DNA from: Hyphomicrobiales bacterium
Lineage (GTDB): Bacteria; Pseudomonadota; Alphaproteobacteria; Rhizobiales; Rhizobiaceae
DNA length: 36,444 nucleotides
NCBI GenBank assembly: GCA_900472175.1
Contig: UCHD01000027.1
Span: 1-36,444 of the forward strand
Direction of reading: 5' to 3'
In this document: piece after piece, positions 1-8,157 of the stretch
Position numbering within the stretch: position 1 is the first letter of the stretch
Layout of the letters: each line of letters opens with the position of its first letter
Made by a program: the position numbers and the translations under genes
The notes under the pieces: model-generated
What the model was told of the DNA's origin: nothing
Database searches by the model: none
Seen by the model: only the letters and a program-made list of their open reading frames with translations

Positions 1-33
1 CCGCCCTAGGCGACGGCCGGGGGAGGGCAGTGG

Positions 34-1308
34 CTATTCGGACTTCTTGGCCTTTTCCATGCTGGTCGTCAGGCGGGCCTGCATGGACGCGATGGCTTCG
101 TCGGCAGATTTCTGACCGAGCAGTGCGCCTTGCACTTCCTCGCCGATGATGGTGGTGAGTTCTGCGGCGTTCGACCAGATGCCGACCTCATTGCGGCGAG
201 CGTCACCTGTCGCAGAAGACCAGTTCTTGAGATAGACATCATTGGCAACTGCTGCGCGGGCCGACTTGGTGGCCGGCAATGCGCTCATCTTCAGCGTATA
301 GGTGGTCTGAACCGCATCTGAAGTGAGGTAGGCCAGGAATTTGTCGGCCGGATCGGTCGCGCTTGCTTTGCCGCCATCGGCGAATTGTACGAGCAGATGG
401 CCCCACTGGACGGAAACCGGTTTGTCGCCATCCTTCAGAACGGGCGTCGGCATCGGCAGCACATTGACGTCGAATGCCTCACCCCTGCCTGAAAATTCGC
501 GCAGGAAGGTGCGGGTCTGCGGGGCGTCGAGATAGAAGGCTGAAGCCCCCTGCGCGAGCAGGCGGCGCGAATCCGGGCGGTCGATTTCCGCAGCAGCAAG
601 GCGCTCCTTCATCAGCTCGACCATGAAGCCGAGCGCATCGCGGCCTTCCTTGCTGTCAACCACCACCTTACCGGCATCATCGATGATGTGGCCGCCGTGG
701 ACCCAGTTCCAGACCATGAAATCGATCAGGATCGAGCCATTGTTCTTGGTGGCCATCGTATAAGGCACCGAGTTGGGCACCTTGTCGCGCACGGCAATCA
801 TCGCTTGCTTGAACTCGTCTAACGTTTTCGGGGGCTCGTTAATGCCGGCTTTGGCCAGCACTTCCTTGTTGGCGACCATGCCGATCGAGCCGGAGATAAG
901 CGGGAGCGCAAGTTGCTTGCCATCGATGTTGCCCATGGCGAGCGCGTCCGGAGCGAAGGCCGCTTCAAGCTTGTCCTTGCCGTAGACGGTATTCAGATCG
1001 ACGAGGCTGTCGAGGCTGGCGAATGTTGGCAGCCAGCGCTCGGACAGCTGCGCGATATCCGGCAACGTCTTGGAGCGGGCGCGCAGGAAGATGTTTTTCT
1101 GCATGTCGCCCCAGGCAAAACCGAGCGGCTCGACTGTGAGCTTTTCCGCCTTGGTGAAGTCGTCCAGCGTCGCCTGCACCGTAGCCTTGTTTGGCTCTTC
1201 CGCGTAGGTGAAGCTCATGTAACTCAAGTCGGCGGCCTTGACCGCACCCGAACCGAGCGCAAGCGCGACGGCGGCTGTACCGACCAGTCTGGTAAACGTA
1301 TTCATCAT
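34..1308 (-). CDS. ABC transporter sugar-binding protein (periplasmic)
   Basis: This is a 424-residue extracellular solute-binding protein of the SBP_bac_1 (maltose-binding-like) type that should capture a sugar or sugar acid in the periplasm. The start is the first of two adjacent ATGs, preceded at 5 nt by a GGAGG ribosome site; the open frame runs further upstream but without a signal. The N-terminus is a Sec signal peptide (charged start, hydrophobic stretch to about residue 22, then AVKAAD cleavage region). The following sequence (YMSFTYAEEPNKATVQATLDDF) has the usual first strand and helix of the family. It ends the leftward unit that includes an ABC ATPase and SDR; permeases are not in the window and are probably to the left. 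An IclR-box-like palindrome lies just upstream. Substrate is inferred only from neighbours. Confidence 0.9.
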   Translation of the reverse strand: MMNTFTRLVGTAAVALALGSGAVKAADLSYMSFTYAEEPNKATVQATLDDFTKAEKLTVEPLGFAWGDMQKNIFLRARSKTLPDIAQLSERWLPTFASLDSLVDLNTVYGKDKLEAAFAPDALAMGNIDGKQLALPLISGSIGMVANKEVLAKAGINEPPKTLDEFKQAMIAVRDKVPNSVPYTMATKNNGSILIDFMVWNWVHGGHIIDDAGKVVVDSKEGRDALGFMVELMKERLAAAEIDRPDSRRLLAQGASAFYLDAPQTRTFLREFSGRGEAFDVNVLPMPTPVLKDGDKPVSVQWGHLLVQFADGGKASATDPADKFLAYLTSDAVQTTYTLKMSALPATKSARAAVANDVYLKNWSSATGDARRNEVGIWSNAAELTTIIGEEVQGALLGQKSADEAIASMQARLTTSMEKAKKSE

Positions 1309-1328
1309 GTCCTCCCGAACGATGGTTG

Positions 1329-1343
1329 TGGAACTCTGTTTCA
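1329..1343. promoter_or_regulatory. IclR-box-like imperfect palindrome before the binding-protein gene
   Basis: TGGAACTCTGTTTCA matches 12 of 15 positions of the perfect palindrome at 5117-5131 and lies in the 74-bp gap between the SDR gene and the binding-protein gene, about 20 bp before the latter's start. It fits a second operator for the IclR-type regulator, giving the binding protein its own control. The assignment is inference from similarity. Confidence 0.45.
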
Positions 1344-1382
1344 ATCTGCAAAAGAGCGAGCCGCGAGCGTCGCGTCCACCTG

Positions 1383-2189
1383 CTAAATGGCGCCCCCGTC
1401 CACGATGAATGTCTGGGCCGTGACAAGGCGGGAATCGTCCGCTGCCAAAAAAAGTGCCATGCGAGCGATATCGGGTGGCAGCAGGTGCTCCTTGAGGCAT
1501 TGGACATCGAGGTATTCGGAAAATTTACCTTGGTAGACACGTTTGGCGCGCTCCACCTGGCGCTCGGTCAGCACCCAGCCCGGCGCGATGGAATTGACGC
1601 GGATGTTGCGCTCGCCGAGCTCGCGCGCGAGTGACTTAGTCATGCCCACGACTGCAGATTTCGCAGTCGTATAGAAGATCAGGCCTGCCGCACCGCGCAT
1701 CCAGGAAATCGATCCCATGTTGATGATCGCGCCGCCGCCGCCCGAGACCATTTCCGGCACGACGGCCTGGACGGCGAAAAACTGGTGGCGCAGGTTGGTC
1801 TGGAGCCGCTCGTCCCAATATTCCGGCGTGACGTCTTCGATGGGCCTGCGATCGTCGTTGCCGGCGTTGTTGATCAGCACGCGGATCGGCCCAATCTCGG
1901 TCTGCAACGCCGATACACCGACCCTTAGTGCATCGATGTCACGCAGGTCGACCAAACGGTAGAATGGTCGGTTTCCGGTCTGCTTGCCGACCGTTTGCGC
2001 CGTTTCTTCCGCAGCATCGGCATTGAGCTCGAGGAAGCCGACCTTGCACCCTTGAGCACAAAAGTGTTCGACGAGCGAAGCGCCAATGCCAGAGCCGCCG
2101 CCGGTAATCAGCACGCCCTTGCCGTTAAGGCTCGGATAGCGTGCCACCTCAACATGGACCTTCTCGATGAGTTCCGGATGTATGGTCAT
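1383..2189 (-). CDS. SDR-family oxidoreductase, probable sugar dehydrogenase
   Basis: This 268-residue protein is a classical short-chain dehydrogenase/reductase. It has the TGGGSGIG cofactor loop at residues 29-36, NNAG at 107-110, catalytic Ser160, Tyr173 and Lys177 (YTTAK), and the IRVNSIAPGW segment after the active site. Such enzymes in sugar clusters oxidise an aldose at C1 to the lactone with NAD(P)+, which is the step before the lactonase encoded upstream. Its ATG overlaps the TGA of the ABC ATPase gene (ATGA), so the two are probably translationally coupled. The exact sugar cannot be read from sequence; galactose, fucose or arabinose are possible. It is followed after 74 bp by the binding-protein gene. 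Confidence 0.9.
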   Translation of the reverse strand: MTIHPELIEKVHVEVARYPSLNGKGVLITGGGSGIGASLVEHFCAQGCKVGFLELNADAAEETAQTVGKQTGNRPFYRLVDLRDIDALRVGVSALQTEIGPIRVLINNAGNDDRRPIEDVTPEYWDERLQTNLRHQFFAVQAVVPEMVSGGGGAIINMGSISWMRGAAGLIFYTTAKSAVVGMTKSLARELGERNIRVNSIAPGWVLTERQVERAKRVYQGKFSEYLDVQCLKEHLLPPDIARMALFLAADDSRLVTAQTFIVDGGAI

Positions 2190-3280
2190 GCGGCCTCCAG
2201 AGCGACGGGCCGGGCGGAGGCAATCGAACGCCCATCAGCGGAAAAAACATGGATCATTGCCGGATCGACATGGACGCCGATCGGCTCATTGCGCTTGACC
2301 GCCCGGTCGCCGGCAAGCCGGACCACCAGCATCTCTTCGGCGCCTTCCAGCGCCACATAAGCATAGGTGTCACTGCCGAGATGCTCGGTAATCGTCACCG
2401 TGCCGGCAAGCGAATCCGGCGTACCCCGATTGACGAGTTCCAAATGCTCCGGCCGAATGCCGATCTCGGCCGGCGTCGAAGAGAGATCGCGCGGCAATCG
2501 GACTTCGCCACCTGGCACGGTGAAGGCACCTTCGCCCTTCTTCGCGCTGAGCTTCAGGAAGTTCATCTGCGGACTGCCGATGAAGCCGGCCACGAAACGG
2601 TTGGTGGGTTTGTTGTAGAGGTCTAGCGGTGAGCCGATTTGCTCTATCCGGCCGGCGTTCAGCACGACGATCTTGTCTGCGAGCGTCATTGCCTCAACTT
2701 GGTCGTGAGTGACGTAGACCATGGTCGTGCCGAGCATTTCCTTCATACGGGCGATCTCGATGCGCATCTCGACGCGCAGCGCAGCATCGAGATTGGATAG
2801 CGGTTCGTCGAACAAAAAGATGCGCGGCTCTCGCACAATGGCGCGACCGATTGCGACACGCTGACGTTGGCCGCCGGAAAGCTGGCGCGGCTTGCGTTCC
2901 AGATAGGCGTCGATGCGCAGTTTCCTGGCAGCCTTGATAACGCGTGCTGCAATGTCTTCCTTCGGCGCGCCGGCAAGTCTCAGCGCATAACCCATGTTTT
3001 CCGCCACGGTCATGTGCGGATAAAGCGCATAGGACTGGAAGACCATGGCGATACCCCGTTTGGCGGGCGGCACATCGTTAACCAGTTCGCCGTCGATTGC
3101 CATCTGACCCGCGGTGATTTCGTCAAGGCCGCATATGAGGCGAAGCAGCGTCGATTTCCCACAACCGGACGGGCCCACAAAAGCGACGAATTCACCGTTC
3201 TCTACCGTCAGATCTATGCCCTTCAGTACTTCTGCGGATCCGAAGGACTTACGGATGTCTTTCAGTTCAAGCTTGGCCAT
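2186..3280 (-). CDS. ABC transporter ATP-binding protein, MalK/UgpC type
   Basis: This 364-residue ATPase energises a sugar importer. It has Walker [10 protein letters not shown] at 36-44, a Q-loop ([13 protein letters not shown]), the LSGGQ signature at 134-138, Walker B FLFDE at 155-159, D-loop SNLD, and the H-loop [11 protein letters not shown]. The C-terminal roughly 120 residues form the TOBE/OB regulatory domain (GIRPEHLEL) typical of the CUT1 family. The start at MAKLELKDI was chosen because the family begins there; the open frame extends 93 codons upstream only as overlap with the lactonase gene. It lies 38 bp after the regulator-lactonase fusion gene and overlaps the SDR gene by ATGA. 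Partner permeases are not visible in this window. Confidence 0.93.
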   Translation of the reverse strand: MAKLELKDIRKSFGSAEVLKGIDLTVENGEFVAFVGPSGCGKSTLLRLICGLDEITAGQMAIDGELVNDVPPAKRGIAMVFQSYALYPHMTVAENMGYALRLAGAPKEDIAARVIKAARKLRIDAYLERKPRQLSGGQRQRVAIGRAIVREPRIFLFDEPLSNLDAALRVEMRIEIARMKEMLGTTMVYVTHDQVEAMTLADKIVVLNAGRIEQIGSPLDLYNKPTNRFVAGFIGSPQMNFLKLSAKKGEGAFTVPGGEVRLPRDLSSTPAEIGIRPEHLELVNRGTPDSLAGTVTITEHLGSDTYAYVALEGAEEMLVVRLAGDRAVKRNEPIGVHVDPAMIHVFSADGRSIASARPVALEAA

Positions 3281-3318
3281 TGGCTCTTCCCAGCGCTCCT
3301 CTTCCCAGGTCTTCTCGT

Positions 3319-5043
3319 TCAGCCCGCAAACATCTGCGCAGCCTGGCCCTTGATGCCGGTATCGATTGCGAAGACGCTGCCGGAAAGCGGCGCTTCGGAA
3401 AGTTGCGCGGCCGACAGCCGGATACGTGCGGAGGTGACAAACAGGGTCTGCATATCGGGACCGCCGAAGACGCAACTCGTAGGACGGGGCACAGGAAGGT
3501 GCACGACCCGCTCCACCTTTCCCTCGGGATCGTAACGGGTGACGCACCAGCCATCCCAATGGGCAATCCAGAGAAACCCTTCCGCATCGACGGTCATTCC
3601 GTCTGGTTTGCCTTCCGCCTCGGGCACCACGATGAACGGCCGCCGGTTGGCAACTTCGCCACTTTCGATATCGAAATCATAGGCATAGATGGTCTGCCGA
3701 TTGGTGTCGGTGAAATACATGGTGCGATCGTCCGGGCTCCAGCCCAACCCATTGGAGACGTGGAAACCGCGATCCATTTCCCGCACACGCCCGTCTGGAT
3801 CGATCCGCCAGAGCCGGCCCTGGTCCGGCGTCGTGTCGATGGCAAGCGTCCCGGCCCAAAGCCGCCCCTGGCGGTCGCATTTACCGTCGTTGAAGCGGTT
3901 GCCCGGACGATCGGCCTCGGGACGTGCAAGCGTCGTGATGTCTCCGGTCGATAGATCGATGCCACGGATCTCGCCATGCATGGCAGCAACGAAGCCACCC
4001 CGCGAACGCGGGACGATGAAGCTGATCAGTTCAGGCACTTGCATGGAAGTGTACGTGCCTTTGACCGGGTCGCCGGTGTGGACGGCCGGCGCCAGGATGT
4101 CCACGAAGTAAAGCTTCTTGTGTTCTGGAGACCAGTGTGGGCCCTCGCCCAAGAAGGCGCTTGCTGGAATGACGCAGCGCACGTCGGCCCGGTCAGGCCC
4201 AAGGGGGCGCGGCTTGATCGCAAGCGACATAGCGAATTCTCCATAATTGCCGGATGTTCGGCGCGCAGCCTCGATAACGTCGCGGCCGAATGCGTGTAGC
4301 CGATCGACGGGAAGACGGAATGATGGGGCGATGATGCCGATCGCGCCAATCGGTTCGCCACGATGATTGAGGACTGGAGCTGCCACCGAAGATATGCCGA
4401 TATGCTGCTCGTCCACCGAGACGGCGTAGCCGCGCGCTTTGGTGAGATCGAGTTGGCGGCTGAATTCTTCAGGATTGACGATCGTGTTTGGGGTCAGTCG
4501 CTCCAGTTCGACGTCGTCAAGCAGCGCACGACGCTTCTCAAGCGACAGATGGGACAGGATCGCCCTGCCGAGACCGCTTGCATGAAACGCAGCGCGTGAG
4601 CCGACGCCATTGTTGAGGCGCAGTGGCTGCGGCACTTCCCGCTGATCGATGTAAAGAATGCTGTTACCATCCAGGACACCCAGACGGATCGCCTCGCCGG
4701 TCAGGTCGCGAAGCCGCGCCAACTCCGGTTCAGCGGCGCCGCGCAGGTCGAAATTATCCCAGACCTTGTGAGCCCATTGAAAAAGCCGCGGTGCCAGGCG
4801 GTAGACCTGGTCTCGCGTATCAAAGTGCAGCAAGCGCTCGTCCACCAGCGCCTGCAGCAAACGATGCAGCGTTCCCTTTGGCAATTGCGTTTGATCGAGC
4901 AGCTCTGTGAAACGCAGGCCGCGTGATTCCGCAGCCACGGCATCGACGATCTGGATGCCGCGTGTCAGCGCCTGAACGCCCGGTACGCCGGGTGTGTCGC
5001 CCACCGCATCCTTGTCGATTGTTTCCAATTGCACCTTGATCAT
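3319..5043 (-). CDS. IclR-type transcriptional regulator fused to SMP-30/gluconolactonase
   Basis: This 574-residue protein joins two families. Residues about 23-90 are an IclR winged helix-turn-helix (ALTRGIQIVDAV, then LPKGTLHRLLQALVDERLL), and about 95-268 are the IclR effector-binding domain (GISSVAAPVLNHRGEPIGAIGI). Residues about 285-565 are an SMP-30/regucalcin beta-propeller lactonase with the expected metal ligands: Glu300 (GEGPHWS), Asn385-Asp386 (RFNDGKCD), Asn431 (SNGLGWS) and Asp481 (PDGMTVD). The ATG at 5043 has GGGAG upstream; a TTG four codons earlier is less likely. It should bind the palindrome at 5117-5131 and may hydrolyse a sugar lactone in the cytoplasm. It is divergent from the dehydratase and kinase genes and first in its own unit. 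No frameshift or linker stop separates the halves, so the fusion looks real. Confidence 0.92.
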   Translation of the reverse strand: MIKVQLETIDKDAVGDTPGVPGVQALTRGIQIVDAVAAESRGLRFTELLDQTQLPKGTLHRLLQALVDERLLHFDTRDQVYRLAPRLFQWAHKVWDNFDLRGAAEPELARLRDLTGEAIRLGVLDGNSILYIDQREVPQPLRLNNGVGSRAAFHASGLGRAILSHLSLEKRRALLDDVELERLTPNTIVNPEEFSRQLDLTKARGYAVSVDEQHIGISSVAAPVLNHRGEPIGAIGIIAPSFRLPVDRLHAFGRDVIEAARRTSGNYGEFAMSLAIKPRPLGPDRADVRCVIPASAFLGEGPHWSPEHKKLYFVDILAPAVHTGDPVKGTYTSMQVPELISFIVPRSRGGFVAAMHGEIRGIDLSTGDITTLARPEADRPGNRFNDGKCDRQGRLWAGTLAIDTTPDQGRLWRIDPDGRVREMDRGFHVSNGLGWSPDDRTMYFTDTNRQTIYAYDFDIESGEVANRRPFIVVPEAEGKPDGMTVDAEGFLWIAHWDGWCVTRYDPEGKVERVVHLPVPRPTSCVFGGPDMQTLFVTSARIRLSAAQLSEAPLSGSVFAIDTGIKGQAAQMFAG

Positions 5044-5116
5044 GCTTGCTCCCAAACGGCTTTTTTTACTGCTGCTGCCACAGCATGCCGCTTCGCTCTT
5101 GCCAAGAGAGATATCT

Positions 5117-5131
5117 TGGAACTAAGTTCCA
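5117..5131. promoter_or_regulatory. Perfect 15-bp IclR-type operator in the divergent promoter
   Basis: TGGAACTAAGTTCCA is a perfect palindrome with 7-bp arms. It matches the known E. coli IclR half-site pattern (TGGAAAT..ATTTCCA) closely. It lies midway in the 143-bp gap between the regulator-lactonase fusion and the enolase-superfamily gene, so it can control both. A second inverted repeat, CCAAGA/TCTTGG with a 6-bp spacer, overlaps it at 5102-5119. Confidence 0.72.
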
Positions 5132-5186
5132 TGTCAACAGCGAAACTGCAGCGGCGACTGAGCCGGTCGTTAATGGAGGACACATA

Positions 5187-6338
5187 GTGCGCATTACCAA
5201 AGTGGATCACTGGCTGATCCGTATCCCCTTCACCGAGAATATCCTGTGGGGTTCTGGCCGTCGGATCGGCACGACCCGGTTGATCTGCCGGATCGAAACG
5301 GATGCAGGAATCATCGGCTGGGGCGAAACGATCGCGCTGATTGCCAACGTGCCAGCCGTGTTCACGGACATTGTTGCACCGCTGGCACTCGGCTACCCGG
5401 TCGCGGATGCCGAACGATTCCACCGGCATGTGCTCGGTGCCGGTTTCTACCATCACAAGCGCGCGGCTGTCATGGCGATCTGCGCTATGGAAATGGCCAT
5501 GTGGGATGCGCTCGGCAAACAGGCACGCCTGCCGCTTTATGCTCTGTGGGGCGGACGCTGGCGCAACGACGTCGAAGCGGCGGCCTATCTGTTTACAAAC
5601 GATCCCAAGGGTTTGTCGGAACGACTGAAACGGTTCCTTGATGTCGGTTACACGACCTTTAAGGTCAAGATCGGCTTCGACGAGAAGAGCGACATAGCGT
5701 TGGCCGAAACGTCCAGAAAGGTGATCGGCGATCATCCGCTGAGGCTCGACGTCAACGGTGCCTGGAATCCCGCGACCGCCAAGCGCCAGCTTGAAAAGCT
5801 TAAGGCCTTCGATCCCGCCTATGTCGAACAGCCGCTGGAACTTGACGATCTCGCCGGTCACGCAGCGCTTGTCGCCCGCTCTGTCGTGCCGATCGCGCTC
5901 GACGAAAGCGCCTATACGCTCTCTGATGTCGGCAATATCGTGCGGGCCTGTGCCGCCGATGTCGTGCTGCTCGACCCGCACGAGGCCGGCGGATTATGGC
6001 AAACGATCAAGGCGGCGGCGATTTGTGAATCGGTCGGCCTTTCGGTAACGCTGCATTCCGGCGCCGAACTGTCACTGTCGCAATCTGCCTACATCCATCT
6101 AGCCGCCTCGCTCCCCAATATGTCGATCGCCATCGATACGGAGCGCGCCTATCTGGGCGGCGACATCTCCCCAAATGCACCGATCCTGAAGGGCGGCCGG
6201 TTCCTGGTCCCGGAAGGCCCAGGCCTTGGCGTCGATGTCGACATCGAACAGCTCGAAAAACATCGGGTCGACGGCATCGCCGGCGCCTATCTCGATACCG
6301 AGCGTAAGGACTGGTTTCCGGTCAAACCTGCCTACTGA
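5187..6338 (+). CDS. Enolase-superfamily (mandelate racemase/muconate lactonizing type) sugar-acid dehydratase or cycloisomerase
   Basis: This 383-residue enzyme starts at a GTG with GGAGG 8 nt upstream; an in-frame ATG 47 codons earlier falls in the promoter and was rejected. It has the N-terminal capping domain and the barrel residues of the mandelate racemase subgroup: Lys159 and Lys161 (KVK), metal ligands Asp188 (RLDVN), Glu214 (VEQP) and Glu240 (LDES), and an Asp263/His290 pair that supplies the second acid/base. The GPGLGVD motif is near the C-terminus. Known relatives dehydrate aldonic or aldaric acids to 2-keto-3-deoxy acids, or isomerise sugar lactones. It lies 17 bp before a DgoK-like kinase, which favours a dehydratase making a 2-keto-3-deoxy acid. 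It does not closely resemble DgoD, so I give no symbol. Confidence 0.9.
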   Translation: MRITKVDHWLIRIPFTENILWGSGRRIGTTRLICRIETDAGIIGWGETIALIANVPAVFTDIVAPLALGYPVADAERFHRHVLGAGFYHHKRAAVMAICAMEMAMWDALGKQARLPLYALWGGRWRNDVEAAAYLFTNDPKGLSERLKRFLDVGYTTFKVKIGFDEKSDIALAETSRKVIGDHPLRLDVNGAWNPATAKRQLEKLKAFDPAYVEQPLELDDLAGHAALVARSVVPIALDESAYTLSDVGNIVRACAADVVLLDPHEAGGLWQTIKAAAICESVGLSVTLHSGAELSLSQSAYIHLAASLPNMSIAIDTERAYLGGDISPNAPILKGGRFLVPEGPGLGVDVDIEQLEKHRVDGIAGAYLDTERKDWFPVKPAY

Positions 6339-6355
6339 AAGTTAGGAATATTCCG

Positions 6356-7222
6356 ATGTATATTGCTATCGAGTGGACGTCTGTCACCTTCCACGCATTT
6401 CTCCTCGACGGAGAAACCGTACTGGATGAAAAGAAGATTGATCGCGGGACGACGAGGGTTTCGAACGATGAATTCGAAGCCGCTTTGCGCGAAGAATTGG
6501 GCAACTGGGTAGAAAAGGCCGACAGGATCCTGTTTTCCGGAATGGTGACCAGTCGCAACGGGTGGATCGAGACCCCGTTCGCGCCCGTGCCGGCTGGCCC
6601 CGCAGATCTCGCCTCACAAGCGATCGTCCATCATGTTGATGGCCTCCCGCCGCTGATCTTCCTACCCGGCATTGCCCAGACCAAACCGCTGCCTGACGTT
6701 ATGCGCGGCGAGGAAATGTCACTCTTCGGCCTTGCCGAAACCGATGGTCTCTTCGTGCTGCCTGGCCCCCATGCCAAATGGGTAAGGATGGAAGGCGGCC
6801 GCATTACAGCTATCACCACCTACATGTCCGGCGAAATCCTCAATCTGCTCAAAAAGGACTCGCTTGTTTCCCGGCTTATCCCGCCGAGCTGCCAAGAGCG
6901 CCCGGAAGCCTTTTGCCGGGGTGTGCGGACCGCATTTGAGGACAGTACCTTTCCTGGACGCGTTCTTGCACGGATTTTTTCGGCGCGCAGCCTGGTGCTT
7001 TTCGACCAACTTGCCCCAGAGGAGATCACTGATTATCTCGCAGGTCTCATGATTGGCTCCGAGATTTCCGAAGCCCTGAAGGATGGCAAACCAAAAATCT
7101 ATATCGTTGGCCAAGCGGCGCTTGCCCAGAAATACAAACGTGCACTGGATCTATCCGGCGTGGATGCAACACTTATTACACCTGCTATCGAGAGAGGATT
7201 TGACCGCGTCGCCCGGATGTAG
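6356..7222 (+). CDS. dgoK: 2-dehydro-3-deoxygalactonokinase-like sugar-acid kinase
   Basis: This 288-residue protein has the layout of the DgoK family, which phosphorylates 2-keto-3-deoxygalactonate with ATP in the cytoplasm. Recognisable blocks are GMVTSRNGW (about 62-70), MRGEE (about 115), LPGPHAKWV (about 135) and the TTYMSGEI segment. The N-terminal phosphate-binding block, usually DWGTS, reads IEWTSVTFHAF here, so the Asp is Glu and the Gly is lost. That is odd and may mean changed or weak activity. It follows the enolase-superfamily gene by 17 bp and is the last gene of the rightward unit. The aldolase that would complete the route is not in the window; sequence after the stop enters a repeat and insertion-sequence debris. 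Confidence 0.85.
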   Translation: MYIAIEWTSVTFHAFLLDGETVLDEKKIDRGTTRVSNDEFEAALREELGNWVEKADRILFSGMVTSRNGWIETPFAPVPAGPADLASQAIVHHVDGLPPLIFLPGIAQTKPLPDVMRGEEMSLFGLAETDGLFVLPGPHAKWVRMEGGRITAITTYMSGEILNLLKKDSLVSRLIPPSCQERPEAFCRGVRTAFEDSTFPGRVLARIFSARSLVLFDQLAPEEITDYLAGLMIGSEISEALKDGKPKIYIVGQAALAQKYKRALDLSGVDATLITPAIERGFDRVARM

Positions 7223-7280
7223 ATGTTGAACGCGTGCCCCGACCAACCGATCAAGATTCTTCCCCGGCCGGACAACGCCA

Positions 7281-7373
7281 CCTGTTCGACGAAGCAACCG
7301 GGCGGTTGTGGTGACCGGCATCTCTCTCGGAGACACCGCTTTATAGACGTCGAAGCGCCGGGGGACAAATATG
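7281..7373 (-). repeat. 93-bp interspersed repeat, copy A
   Basis: Nearly identical (4 mismatches in 93) to 24875-24967 and in the same orientation. It contains a 14-bp palindrome (CAACCG GG CGGTTG) and a small TCTC/GAGA inverted repeat. Size and palindromes recall rhizobial intergenic mosaic elements or an insertion-sequence end, but I cannot match it to a named element. It begins 58 bp after the kinase gene and ends exactly where the IS630-type transposase remnant is cut. Confidence 0.85.
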
Positions 7374-7837
7374 AGGTTTGCAGGCCTGCTCGATCGGATT
7401 GAGGTCTGGCGAATATGGCGGCAGGAACCAGAGCCGCGTGCCAGCCGCTTGGATGGCTTGGCGTACAGCCGCCGCTTTGTGACTGCCGAGATTGTCCGTG
7501 ATGACGATGTCGCCGGGTTTAAGAACATGAACAAGTTGCTGCTCGACATAGGCAATGAAGCACTGGCCATTGATCGGTCCATCGAAGACACAAGGGGCGG
7601 TTAGCCGGTCGCAGCGCAAGGCTCCCAGAAAGGACAGCCTGCGCCAGTGCCCATGCTGCGCAAAGGCGCGCAGACGCTTGCCCTTCGGCCCCCAGCCTCT
7701 GATCGGCGTCATATTGGTCTTGATCCGGGTCTCATCGATGAAGACCAGACGATCGGGATCGAGATGATGCCGCAAAGCCTTCCCATCGCTCGCGTCTGCG
7801 GGCAATGTCGGCTCGGGCCTGCTCTTGTCCTGATCCC
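7374..7837 (-). pseudogene. IS630-family transposase fragment, truncated and frameshifted
   Basis: The catalytic part of an IS630-type DDE transposase is recognisable in two reading frames. The upstream frame holds QEQARADIARRRERW; near 7780 it shifts to a frame with LDPDRLVFIDETRIKTNM, then GDIVITDNLGSHK, then PYSPDLNPIEQ. These supply all three DDE positions. The N-terminal half is missing and the C-terminal tail is cut right after IEQ, where the 93-bp repeat begins. It cannot be active. Confidence 0.82.
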
Positions 7838-8052
7838 TGGTTGTCCAGCCAGGTGCGCAGCCGGGCGCCTTGCCGGGCATCGCGCCGCTGCACGCCAAGG
7901 ATACCACGCTCCAGTTCCAGGATTGAGATGGCCGAGAGGAAGAAAGATGCTGAATCTTCCCGTCCGACCCACGCGACCACATTGGCGTCGGCCTTGCCGT
8001 CGCCGATCTTGCGCAGTTCGGAGACGACATTGGTGTCGAGCAAATAGGTCAA
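7838..8052 (-). pseudogene. vapC: VapC-type PIN-domain toxin, 3'-truncated
   Basis: The first about 71 residues of a PIN-domain ribonuclease toxin are intact: TYLLDTNVVSELRK carries the first catalytic Asp, and SAISILELERGI carries the conserved Glu. After RTWLDNQ the frame enters the IS630-type transposase, so the second half with the remaining acidic residues is lost. The start is probably the TTG at 8052, overlapping a TGA (TTGA) that may end the antitoxin gene. A truncated PIN domain lacks its full metal site and should be inactive. Confidence 0.75.
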
Positions 8053-8132
8053 GATAGATCCACCGCCCGCGGCGTGATGTCGACACGTTCGGGAGAAAAG
8101 TCGATGTCCGAGAGTCCCGGCATGGAAAGGGT
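8049..8132 (-). pseudogene. Possible tail of the cognate antitoxin gene
   Basis: A short frame reading MPGLSDIDFSPERVDITPRA and ending VDLS-stop overlaps the vapC start by a TTGA arrangement, which is the usual geometry for antitoxin-toxin pairs. An in-frame TAG lies four codons upstream, so only the C-terminal end would survive, cut by the neighbouring IS481-type element. The family of the antitoxin cannot be identified. Confidence 0.3.
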
Positions 8133-8157
8133 CTAGATATTTGATCCCGGACTTTGA

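Noticed and set aside
1..33. Inverted repeat GCCCT/AGGGC after the first binding-protein gene as a terminator
   Set aside because: Only 5-bp arms with a long loop and no T-run, and it lies at the window edge.
5040..5981. Open frame of 313 codons on the minus strand opposite the enolase-superfamily gene
   Set aside because: It overlaps a gene with complete catalytic residues and contains no domain; it also covers the promoter region.
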